DNA from: Orychophragmus violaceus
Taxonomy: Eukaryota; Streptophyta; Magnoliopsida; Brassicales; Brassicaceae
Assembly (NCBI GenBank): GCA_030180135.1
Contig: CM058230.1
Span: 28,108,067-28,172,066 of the forward strand
Direction of reading: 5' to 3'
Length of the DNA stretch: 64,000 nucleotides
Of this stretch, positions 43,175-52,334 are shown piece after piece (the first letter of the stretch is position 1; the number at the start of each line of letters is the position of its first letter). Below the pieces are notes generated by a model. It did not search any database, was not told the origin of the DNA, and saw only the letters and a program-made list of their open reading frames with translations. Made by a program: the position numbers and the translations under genes.

Positions 43175-43308
43175 AATTTTTGGAACTTCTATTCATAGTT
43201 TTTTAAGTGAAAGTAAATAATTCTTATCATATAATATTAATATTTAATATTTAATTATTATTATTGTAGTTTTTTAACGAGAAACTTCCAATATAAATGT
43301 GCTGATGG

Positions 43309-43566
43309 TGCCGCGTCTGTTTCTCTTTTCCACTCTTCCATTTTCTACAGAGCTTTATCCGTCGGTTATGGAACATTGTGGTTTTGTTGCCCGTTTGTGG
43401 GTTTTAGTTGCCCGTTTATGGGTTCTAGACTGCGGAAGGAGTTTGTTCCTTGCCGCCTTTGTTGTCCGATATTCGTTCCCGTCGGGAAGGTCGGATTAGT
43501 TGGGTTGATAGTTTGTAATTTGTGGTTGGTTTCTTTGCTTTTATATACAACACCAGATGACAAAAA
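43309..43566 (+). mobile_element. Short retroposon with A-tail and 14 bp target duplication
   Basis: 258 bp ending ...CCAGATGACAAAAA, flanked by AAATGTGCTGATGG at 43295-43308 and 43567-43580 (identical). No tRNA-like boxes, so more likely a 5'-truncated LINE than a SINE. Open frames inside are short and unremarkable. Confidence 0.75.
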
Positions 43567-43764
43567 AAATGTGCTGATGGACATTTTGATAGTGAATGGC
43601 AACCGCGGTCTTGATATTGCGGTGCGTTATTCTATAGGCCCCACATAAAATTTACCAATCAAGAAAACTTTGTAAGAGCATTTTTGTTTGTTCTCAAATA
43701 TATAAATACGGCACTTTGTGTCATCCCACATGCACTATAGCGTAGTTTTAGGTGCATTTTTTCT

Positions 43765-43777
43765 TTGACAAAAAAAA
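43765..43777 (+). mobile_element. 13-base retroposition footprint
   Basis: TTGACAAAAAAAA between two identical 15 bp copies of AGGTGCATTTTTTCT (43750-43764 and 43778-43792). It has the structure of a target-primed insertion that kept only the tail of its template. Confidence 0.65.
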
Positions 43778-43793
43778 AGGTGCATTTTTTCTC

Positions 43794-44725
43794 CAACATT
43801 TAATTATTACTATTATTTTAATAAAAAAATTATACATATATATGTGTTTATATTAATTGTAATATTACTAATAAGTAATTAAAGGTAGGATTTAAAATTA
43901 AACCAAGCTGAACTAAATTTTTAGTTTTTAACTCATGTTCAAATATTTTGTTCAGTTATTTCGCTAAATTTAAAAAAAAAAATTTATTTATCGATTCAGT
44001 TTGGTTAAATTTAACTAAACAAGTCGATTAACCGACATTTTCTATTTTTGTAGTCTAAATTATACTAAATTTAACCAAAATTATTAAAATTTTCGAACCA
44101 AACAAAATTAACTTAACTAATAAAATATATCCAAATTTACCCAATTTTACCGAATCTAAACCTAAAATTAAAAAAATTGGTTACTTTTGGTTATTAATAT
44201 CAATAATCGAAAGTAAAAATAAAGTTTACAAAATTCATCATTCAAGTAATTTAAAATATATGTAATAGTATAATTTACAATGCATCTAAAATTATACACA
44301 ACTTAGGATTCAATTCAGTTTGGTCTATTATTTATGTTTTTAGTTTTAAATTAATTTATATCGGTTTAAGTTGGATATACCGAATTATTTTAAAAAGTAG
44401 AATATTATCGGACCAAACTGAATCAATTCGGAGTAACCGAATTATCTAAAATTAATCAAATTAACCAAATTTACCTAAAATAAATCAAATTCTTTTTTTT
44501 TTTTAATATACTTATCCCGCAAATTATTTCTCACCAATCAATATGTATTCCGCACCGTTTATTATGTACAAACCGCACTTATCCCGCAATCCGCACGTAC
44601 CGCAGTTGAACCGTACCGTACTTTAAAACCGTTTTTCCCGCACAGCTAAAACCGCGGTCACTATTCGGACCCTTTGTATAGAACATAAAGATCGGGTAGA
44701 AAACAAAGACACAGGGCTGAAAAAA
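43794..44725. other. AT-rich intergenic stretch
   Basis: No gene seen. About 43900-44480 is degenerate 'aaaccaaatt / ttaaccaaa' sequence. Around 44510-44640 the words CCGCAC and ACCGTACCGT recur, which I recall from ends of Brassicaceae hAT-like repeats, but no termini can be defined. Confidence 0.4.
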
Positions 44726-44732
44726 TGTCGGA

Positions 44733-44955
44733 CTTGAGCGGTTGAGGTAGTCCAACTGGTTGAGGGGCTCGTGGTGGCTAGAAACCACCCGGGTTCGAGC
44801 CTAGGCGGAAACAAAAATGTCTACTCTGCTCACCCACATGGATATGGGCCCATTGCTTACGGCCCATTTGAATATCCGGAGAGAGGGTCTATCCATGGGC
44901 TGCACCTCCCCTTGGAGATTAGTCTGGGCCCTTCCATAGGCCCGGGATACCCCCA

Positions 44956-45002
<47 letters not shown>
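44733..45002 (+). mobile_element. tRNA-derived SINE with a 42-base A tail
   Basis: Begins next to the target copy TGTCGGA (44726-44732) and ends in 42 A residues (44960-45001) before the second copy (45003-45009). Internal RNA polymerase III boxes are A (TAGTCCAACTGG, 44748-44759) and B (GGTTCGAGCCT, 44792-44802), at tRNA-like spacing. The tRNA-unrelated body is rich in GGGCCC/GGCCCA words. Overall it is like the SB-type SINEs of Brassicaceae. It is non-autonomous and relies on LINE proteins. The long pure A tract suggests a recent insertion. Confidence 0.88.
44748..44802 (+). promoter_or_regulatory. RNA polymerase III A and B boxes of the SINE
   Basis: A box 44748-44759 and B box 44792-44802, with the T-arm-like GGGTTCGAGCC. 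They belong to the SINE. There is no complete tRNA cloverleaf. Confidence 0.8.
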
Positions 45003-45004
<2 letters not shown>

Positions 45005-45065
45005 TCGGAGAACAAACACTGATTAGAAGCATATTTTATATAGTTATCGTAGCATATAATAATAA

Positions 45066-45082
45066 CAAATTTGTAAAAAAAA
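45066..45082 (+). mobile_element. 17-base retroposition footprint
   Basis: CAAATTTGTAAAAAAAA between two identical copies of CATATAATAATAA (45053-45065 and 45083-45095). It has the same structure as the footprints at 43765 and 47597. The AT-rich target makes chance or slippage somewhat more possible here. Confidence 0.5.
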
Positions 45083-45095
45083 CATATAATAATAA

Positions 45096-45629
45096 ATAAT
45101 TCTTTTATGTGTTACCGGTTTCCCGGCTTTCCGACCGATTCAGATACAGTGGATTCAACCTCACCTCTGCTTTCAAAGTTTGACAGATTCGTCTTCTCAT
45201 CATTTCGCATTATTTAATTGCACTTGGACTTTGAGGCGAATGATGGACCACAGATTAGATACTTATAACTGGGTTACCTGCGATCGCCACAATTTATTTT
45301 TAAAATCAAAAGATATTTCGGCAAAACATTAATTATTGCTAATAGCTGGGTTACCTGCGATCCTTCCTCCTACCCATGTCCTACGCCAGAGGACATGTTT
45401 GGAATCGCACAGACAATCTCTTCTTTGAAGTTGCTCTCTCAGCTTCCCCCCACCCCCTGACTACTTTTTGCAACAGCTGTATGGGTAGCAAGCTCCCACA
45501 ATTAGCATGTTGCAATCTCAAATTGGATAATGCAGTTTCCTTGAAATTTTAATTTCCGTTGTTCTAAGGTTCTTATCGATTACACAAGAAAGTTTTAGCC
45601 ATTTTTAAGTAAAAGATATTTTTAGATTA
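45096..45629. other. Intergenic sequence, no gene seen
   Basis: Mixed-composition stretch (about 45110-45560) without open frames, splice-like structure or repeats that I can identify. 'GCTGGGTTACCTGCGATC' occurs twice (about 45267 and 45346), a short direct repeat of unknown meaning. Confidence 0.4.
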
Positions 45630-45956
45630 TCAATACTATTAAAAAATTGGAGTTTGTCCATGGTACATAAATGTTGTTCCTGAAATTTGCCCTTAATATT
45701 ATTAGGATTTGTAACCTTCATTAAGGGTAATTAGGGAATATAACGTTATCTCTACAATCCATGTTTCCAAACAAGACAATTATTAAACATGTAACCAAAC
45801 AACCAAAATCTAATAGGTCCCACTTTCCTAATTAATTAAAATCAAAACAAATTAATTGATAAATATAATGAATAATTTATACATCAACTATTATATATAA
45901 ATTAAGATTCTCTAATTTATGATCTTAATTTATGATTTAATTCAAAATATATTTAT

Positions 45957-46480
45957 AATATATTTTAATATCTTTTTATTTTGTTTCAAAATATATATAT
46001 ATATACACATATTACGATTGATGTTTTTACGATTGTACTTTTTAGCAGGTTTTTTCATCAAACTGAAAAATATTTAATTAATTAAACGGGTTGAAAAATT
46101 AATTAACCAATCTCGATTATAAATTTTCTATAAAAAAAATTCGCATATAGTAAATAATTTCAGCTGATATATTTTAAAATTAATAAAATATTAAAATGAT
46201 TTCATACTTATATTATTCAAATATTTGAAATATATTTTAATATCTTTTTATTTTGTTTGAAATATATTGATGTTTTTACGATTGTACTTTTTAGCAGGTT
46301 TTTCCATCAAACTGACAAATATTTAATTAATTAAACGGGTTGAAATTTTAATTAGCCAATCTCAATTATAAATTTTCTAAAAAAAATTCGCATATAGTAA
46401 ATAATTTCAGCTGATATATTTTAAAATTAATAAAATAATAAAATGATTTCATACTTATATTATTCAAATATTTGAAGCGT
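45957..46480 (+). repeat. Two-copy direct repeat inside the Helitron
   Basis: A unit of about 250-270 bp (about 45957-46226 and 46228-46480) occurs twice in tandem with a few changes. It contains GATGTTTTTACGATTGTAC, AATTAATTAAACGGG and TTTCAGCTGATATATT. The first copy has an extra (TA)n stretch of about 20 bp. Confidence 0.8.
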
Positions 46481-46902
46481 CAAATTATGCTTTATGTTTG
46501 AATGAAGTTTTTAACGAATAGTTCCATCAAATTTGCAAATTATATATACGACTACAACATGTATTTTATAAAATAATATTTTAGATAAATAAAATAACAA
46601 TTAAACATATACCACATAACTTTTACAATAGTTGTTTTCACATATATATATTTTTCCAAACTATGATCTTACGATACAACGGAGATTAAAATATATAATG
46701 CGAAATCGTTATTTTAATCTCTTAATCCTTACGATATATCTCCTCCAAATAACACATAATTCTTTTAAAAAAAAAACTAAATTGCTAACTCACTGTTTAT
46801 AATGTTGGTTAAACAATTATAATGAAAATTAAATTACATAATTAAAAATCTAAACTACTATTAACAAAATGAATAAAAAGTAAAATTTGTAAAGAAAATA
46901 AA

Positions 46903-46920
46903 CCCGCACTTAAGTGCGGG
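46903..46920 (+). other. Helitron 3' terminal hairpin
   Basis: CCCGCACTTAAGTGCGGG, a perfect palindrome. Known in Helitrons as the rolling-circle end signal, followed here by TCAAAAT and CTAG. Confidence 0.88.
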
Positions 46921-46931
46921 TCAAAATCTAG

Positions 46932-49170
46932 TTTGTATTAAACTCTTAATATCGATAGTTTGATGAGTACACATGCCCTCATAGCGTTTGTATACTACAT
47001 TCCCCTCTGGTGTGATACATGTCTATAATATTATGCAAAATATGCAACACAGCTAACGAAATTACGGTGTAATTTATATATGTGTAATAAAATTTATGAT
47101 AAATATGATATGAGGTTTCGAAATACAAAGTTTTGTACTTTTGGGATAAACATGATGTAAGTTGTCCAATAGATTTCACCAAAAGAATTGTCACTAATTT
47201 ATCTCTCTTTTTTAAGAGGTCACCTGATAAACGACCAATCGTTAATATATTCTTTTGATCGCAACATATATGTATATTATGTTTAATAAACAAAATTTAT
47301 CCTTTATTATGTACTGATCTACAACTATTTGTGTTTGGGATTTTTTTGAAACAATATCACTTTTCATATAACAACTTTTATAGATTTTTACTTTGCCAAA
47401 CAAAGTTTATAGATTTTAAAACCCTTAGATATATTATATTAAGTTTTTCAATCCATAGACCCACCTTATACACGGCCACGCATCAATATCCAGATTTTGG
47501 GCCACATAATAATATTCCGAATCGGACATGTACTTACGTCTACGCGGTACATGTCTTTTTAGTCAGAACTTTTAACAATAGTTTTTGGATGAGTTTTGAT
47601 CAAAAAAAAGTTTTTGGATGAGTTTACATGTCTAACGGTGGATTTGAACATTTGGATTATTTTAATGGTTCAAAATAGTGGGTTGATGCATGAATGAAAC
47701 TCACATCACAATTGTGATAAAAGTATCTTAACAAATTAAATTTTTAAGGTTGATTAATTGTTGGAACGTGCCAGGAAAAATAACAGAGGAGACTTCAAAT
47801 ATTCATGATGGTCAAGATGGGGACATTGGAGACATTTTCGATCACAGCGACAGAGCGTGTTCCTCGTTGACCAAATCTCATTTATTCGGCGTGTATCATA
47901 TGGCAAGCTAACACATTCAAAACACATGTTAAATATTATGATTTTTGAAACTAAATCAAGTCTTGTTCATTTTTATTTTCAATAACATATACTTTTTTGT
48001 TATAGAAATTGACATCAAAGCTTTATTACGTTTAGAGAAGCTTTGCATCATACTGCAGGAGGTGTAAGCTACTCAACAACTGCAAAAGATTTTAGCTACG
48101 TAGATGATTACTTAATCATACATACACCACATCTATTAGCTTCAGTTTCTATATGGACCTAAGAGAACGAGCCTGAATAAGATTAGAGTTAACTAAAATG
48201 TTAGTTATAAATAAATTTGTTATCCATAATCTCTAATGTATTTTAAAACATTTTGCCTTTGTTAATAAAGTAGTTTCCTTTGTATGTGGATTGAATTATC
48301 AAATGAGATATACATGTCTGTACGAACATGTCCAATGTACAACTAATGAATGTATCTATTAATGATATTGTCCGTGTCTATTAATAATCATGTCCAAATG
48401 AGTTGTCAGTAGTTTTTAATGGACAATATTCAAAAATACGTTAAAAAAAGTTTAGAACAAGAACCATGAGAAAAAGAAAGAAAAAAAATTTCAAATCAAT
48501 TTTGACCTTAACATTTAAGTGTTTTTGGATATGCATGTCAAAACGTGTCCGATCCATTTTGTCTATGTGTAATATTGGTCATAACTCATTTTAATCCGTT
48601 TAAAATATGAATTTGTCCATCATCAGTCTATAATGCATTGTACATGGACCGATCATAGATAGTTGATCCATTTTAACAGTTATATATGTGGAGATAGCCA
48701 ACACATCGTCGGTGAACCATGTTAAATTTGTATATTTGTTTCATTGTTGGTTGGGTCCTTCGCAACTCATGAGAGTTATCACTGGTTTTGTTTTTTAGGC
48801 AAATCGAAAAGAAAAAAAAAGCGTGAAAGCAAATCAAGCCCTAAGTCAGTAGAAAAGCTGGGCCTTATCAACTTCTGGGCCTTGATCTATTTCTTACGTT
48901 CGAAAGAATCCATACAAGAGAAACTAATATAACCAATGTGATTTCGTTTCCAATTGTATTAAGTATGAAAATAAAGTGTAAACAACAAAAGTACATGCAA
49001 AGCTCATGATCTTTTCCATTCGTATGACGTGATAACCAAAGACAGCTATTGATTCATCAGAAGCTCTCTCTTAATTACATTATACCCTTGATATAAAACA
49101 AGTTAATTTCATAATTATAAAAAATCAATAAATATTAAAACAAGGCATGGGCTGTAATCCTCTATCTAAT
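46932..49170. other. Intergenic sequence with no gene I can support
   Basis: AT-rich, with several frames under 105 codons on both strands (46979-47293, 47331-47621, 48744-48932), none with a domain, signal or codon pattern that convinces. Contains the footprint at 47597-47609. Confidence 0.45.
47597..47609 (+). mobile_element. 13-base retroposition footprint
   Basis: TGATCAAAAAAAA between two identical 16 bp copies of GTTTTTGGATGAGTTT (47581-47596 and 47610-47625). Tail-only product of target-primed reverse transcription by structure. Confidence 0.65.
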
Positions 49171-49175
49171 CTGGT

Positions 49176-49186
49176 TTTTAAATAGC
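49176..49186 (+). promoter_or_regulatory. Candidate TATA box of the small secreted-peptide gene
   Basis: TTTTTAAATAG about 25-35 bases before the ATG at 49211. This would give a very short 5' UTR, or start translation at one of the next Met codons. Confidence 0.4.
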
Positions 49187-49210
49187 TCAGAAAAGCTAGG
49201 TAGGAACATC

Positions 49211-49516
49211 ATGCACATCCTAAGAGTCTTGATTATGGTTCCTCATGTTTCTAGCATGTCTATATTTCTCATAACTACACTCGCTCTTATCATCATCTCG
49301 ACGGTAATGGCAAGACCCTCTTTCCCTACTTCCAAATCTTCATCTCAAGATTTAGATTCTTCCTATACGGTGAAATCCAAGAGCTTTCTACCAAAGTTGT
49401 ATGGAGATTACGGTTTTTGGAACCCAAGCCCGGTTTACGGAGGAGGTTTTCCTTATCCCGCCCCAGTGCCTCATGGCAGTCTAGGTTCGCAACAGAGACA
49501 TAAGAAGCTAAAATGA
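49211..49516 (+). CDS. Small secreted Pro/Gly/Tyr-rich peptide precursor (hypothetical)
   Basis: 101 codons, no intron needed. After a short N-terminal extension there is a strongly hydrophobic stretch (about residues 17-33, Met-Ser-Ile-Phe...Ser-Thr-Val-Met-Ala) with a likely signal cleavage before Arg-Pro-Ser. A Ser-rich mature N-terminus follows, then a block with Gly-Asp-Tyr-Gly-Phe-Trp-Asn-Pro, Gly-Gly-Gly and Pro-Tyr-Pro-Ala-Pro-Val-Pro, and a basic tail. Start choice is open: Met1, Met9 and Met16 are all in frame, and Met16 (49256) gives the most standard signal peptide. The shape fits small apoplastic peptides or cell-wall proteins, and the Asp-Tyr pair could be a tyrosine-sulfation site. 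I do not recognise the family. It is the only sequence here that looks like a host protein gene, with no TE boundary around it. Confidence 0.6.
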   Translation: MHILRVLIMVPHVSSMSIFLITTLALIIISTVMARPSFPTSKSSSQDLDSSYTVKSKSFLPKLYGDYGFWNPSPVYGGGFPYPAPVPHGSLGSQQRHKKLK

Positions 49517-49964
49517 ACCTCGAAGTTATGTTGGATATATTCTTTACCTTTGATATTTACGGGTAAAGCTTTAGATATTATGTGTGTTCTATAAATAAGG
49601 TAGTGTTAAGGCATATACACATTTTGTTCCGCTCTATCGATAAATCATGTATATGTGTAAGTATAATCTTAAGAGCATGTCATTACTAAAAAATAATGAA
49701 TAACATAGTTGTGCTCAAGAAACATTCCTATAAAAAACACATGGAGGGAGCATAAAGACCAATGACGAAAACTAACACATCATAAAATTGCATGTGTTAC
49801 TAAATTATCAAATAAGCAAAAGAATTCAAAAGATCACTTGGGCTGGTGTTTTTCCTGACGCTCATTAGGCAATTTGGGTTCATCAATCGCACATAAAATA
49901 GTTTCTTTTTCATCAAACAACCAAGGTAAATTAATTAGACCAAGAACATACATTAGGTTTTTCC
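49517..49964. other. 3' flank of the small gene and intergenic sequence
   Basis: CTATAAATAAGG near 49590 could serve as a poly(A) signal. Otherwise no feature recognised. Confidence 0.4.
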
Positions 49965-50068
49965 TTTTTTTTTTTTTTTTTTTAAATGAATGTAAAATTA
50001 TATTTAATCCAAAAAACTGTTTTACCTATAGAGTTTAAATCGAAATTGCTTCTTTCAACCATTAAGCT
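49965..50068 (-). pseudogene. LINE 3' UTR end and A-tail, cut off by the Retand-like element
   Basis: The T run at 49965-49983 is an A-tail on the minus strand. Removing the 50069-61170 element and one AAGCT copy joins this stretch to the LINE ORF2 remnant at 61171, whose stop codon lies about 12 bases inside it. The two pieces are therefore one minus-strand LINE 3' end. Confidence 0.65.
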
Positions 50069-50691
50069 TGTTATAGGTGGGCTTAGCACCCCACCTACTT
50101 AGAAGGCCCAGGATTTATTCTCCATTTAAAGGCCGGCCCAACAGAAACAAAACAGCCCAAATACGTACGCTCGAGTGCAGCTTATCACTCTCGGCTCGGC
50201 TCGGCTAAGCCGAACAACGCAAGTCGGCTCAGCTACGCTAGCATCCAAACAACGTACGGCTCGACCCACTTCGTCATCAAGTACGGCCCATCCGCACGAG
50301 CCCGACAAACGGTCAACGGCCTGTGAAAAGTACGACCGTATTTTACTATAAATAGAAGTCGTCACTGTACATTTATGCAACTTTTTGGGGATTTGTGCAC
50401 TACTTACTACTTTCTCTCTCTAGAATCCATTTCCCGAATTGTAAATCGAGCACGTCTCTCGACCTGCTCGGATATCTGAATATAAAGACACGCTCGTTCC
50501 GAGCATATTATTCTCTTTTAACGAACCCGAACACGATTCTCTTCTCGTTCATCCCGAGCACACTTCTAACTCCTGCTAGTCTCTGAATCTAGTCGGTTCT
50601 CTCTCAAGAACAACTTAGTTCCTTCGGACCGAGCACGTCAACTCTCTAGCAAGACGCGCATCCCGACCTTGTGACCATCTCGGTTATCACA
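50069..50691 (+). repeat. Ret 5' LTR
   Basis: 623 bp. Contains a TATA box at 50347-50354. The 3' half is rich in GAGCAC/GAGCAT words that recur through the element. Confidence 0.94.
50347..50354 (+). promoter_or_regulatory. TATA box of the Ret 5' LTR promoter
   Basis: TATAAATA in a clean context (TTTTACTATAAATAGAAG). Transcription would start about 30 bases downstream, near 50380. Confidence 0.7.
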
Positions 50692-50692
50692 A

Positions 50693-50710
50693 TTGGTGCC
50701 GTCTGTGGGG
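50693..50710 (+). other. Ret primer-binding site
   Basis: TGGTGCCGTCTGTGGGGA, two bases after the LTR. The TGG start and position are diagnostic. I cannot assign the tRNA from memory with confidence. Confidence 0.75.
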
Positions 50711-50747
50711 ACATTAAGTTTTTCTTCACTAACGGACAGATTCAGCG

Positions 50748-52334
50748 ATGACGGGAGCTCCATCGAATAAGGATTACGTCCACATCGAATACATAACAAG
50801 CTCGGAAACGGCCTCCCGAGCAAGAGTGCAAACCCAGCACGTTTCTCAGGTTGCAGATCCAATCATCCAGCCGGCCGGCGCCGAGCAGCAACCTCTAAAT
50901 ACCGAACGACCACAACAAGCCGCGGAAACTCAGACGAACGAGCAAGACATGTCCACCTTGCTCAAAACTCTCATGACTCAAGTAGCCGAACTCTCTTAGG
51001 GAAGCAACGCACGCTTCGATCAGCTCGCCACGTCACATGCGGTATTCCAGGGACAAATCAACGATCTGCGAATGACAAGTCAACAAGGATCCGTTCCTCG
51101 AACTCATCTTCACCGAGCGTTATTTGAAGAAACGCCACCTCCAAATCCGAGAAACCGGACGGTAACGCAGCAGCAGACCGAGGACGAACAACCTCCCAAC
51201 ACGGATGTCCCGGGCGGCTCAGCGCCCGACGCGCACAGAGACAACGAAATTGAAGACATAAAGCTAATGTTGAAAAATATGACGTCCAAAGTCCATCAAG
51301 CGATCAGCTCGGCCCCCGAGATTGACCGTGTACTGGAAGAAACTCAGAACACTCCGTTCACTCGGCGCCTCATGGATATCCAGTTTGAGCATCCTATCTC
51401 TGCGGTCAAAATCAAGATGACGACCTACGACGGTAAATCCGACCCAAGGCAGTTTCTGACGGCATTCCGCATTGCAATGGAGAGGACAAAGTTCAGTATT
51501 GGGGAACGCGACGCAGGTTACTGTCAACTGTTCGTCGAGCATTTTACCGGCACGGCCCTGGATTGGTTCTCCCGCTTGGAACCAAACTCGATCGACGGAT
51601 ACAGCGACTTAACGCACGCCTTTCTCAAACATTACTCGATGTATATTCAGGAAGAGGTATCAAACGCCGACCTGTGGGCTATTTCCCAAGGACCGAGGGA
51701 AAGCCTCCGATCGTACGTCACCCGCTTCAAAAATGTTTTGGCCAAAATCACGATCACCGACAGCGAAGGCCTACCCGCGCTCCGAAACGGCCTCTGGTAC
51801 GAATCAAGCTTCCGAGAAGAACTGAAGAAAAATAGACCAAGCTCGCTAGAGGACGCCCTCCACCGAGCATCGATCTTCGTCGAACTCGAGGAGGAAAAAG
51901 AAACCCTAGCCAAGAAATTCGGGCCCAAGAGTTCGACTTCGAAAGACAAAACCGAAAAAGTACCGAGCAATACGAACCTCGGCAGCACTACGATCAGGAT
52001 TACAAAAAATCCAAGGAAGAAGAAACCGCGAGAAAAGGAAAATCGTCGTATTACGTCAGCGATCAGCTGCAAGGACACCGACATGACGAGGAACGTCCCC
52101 ATCAGGATCAACGACAAGGTCATCCCGACCGCTCTCAAAATCATCAGCAGGAACGACCCACCCAAGGATACCAAGGTCAAAATCAAGGCAAGCCATGGAA
52201 TAAGTTCGTCCGAGGAGCCGATAAAAGCAAGTTATTCTGCGAATATCATCAGCGAGCGGGTCATAGCACCGAGGAATGCAGAAACCTTCAAGCCCTCCTC
52301 TTCGCCGATGACCAAAAAGACGGGAAGAAACTAG
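50748..52334 (+). pseudogene. Ret GAG, one stop and one frameshift
   Basis: Starts at ATG 50748. An in-frame TAG at 50997-50999 splits residues 1-83 from the rest, which continues in the same frame (ATG 51072 onward). The gypsy GAG domain lies at about 51400-51850 (blocks around Phe-Thr-Gly-Thr-Ala-Leu-Asp-Trp-Phe). After about 51950 the protein continues in another frame (that of pol), where the zinc knuckle Cys-Glu-Tyr-His...His...Cys (about 52235-52276) is found. The open frame shown to 52334 past this point is the wrong frame. The shift looks like a small indel mutation: no slippery site is evident. Confidence 0.85.

Larger units (their letters stand above)
45630..46931 (+). mobile_element. 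Non-autonomous Helitron
   Basis: Starts TCAATACTATTAAAA after A (45629) and ends CTAG (46928-46931) before T (46932), with a perfect 18 bp palindrome CCCGCACTTAAGTGCGGG (46903-46920) eight bases before the end. TC start, hairpin plus CTRR end and insertion between A and T are the Helitron signature. The start is like the ATREP/Helitron ends known in Arabidopsis. It codes for no Rep/helicase, so it would need an autonomous partner. 1302 bp, AT-rich, with an internal duplication. Confidence 0.85.

Noticed and set aside
44510..44640. A hAT-like element suggested by CCGCAC/ACCGTACCGT words
   Set aside because: No inverted ends or 8 bp duplication could be located. Composition alone is not enough.
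44748..44802. A tRNA gene
   Set aside because: A and B boxes are present but no cloverleaf closes, and the sequence continues into a SINE body and A tail with a target duplication.
44771..45022. Open frame ending in poly-Lys (and poly-Phe on the other strand)
   Set aside because: It reads through the SINE A tail.
46979..47621. Two frames near 47 kb as a divergent gene pair
   Set aside because: AT-rich, Ile/Tyr/His-dominated composition, no domain, no promoter-like features.
50126..50380. 84-codon minus frame repeated at 60605-60859
   Set aside because: Identical because it lies in both Ret LTRs. No domain.
51647..52186. 179-codon minus-strand frame in Ret gag
   Set aside because: Hydrophobic low-complexity shadow of the Lys/Glu-rich gag C-terminus on the other strand.
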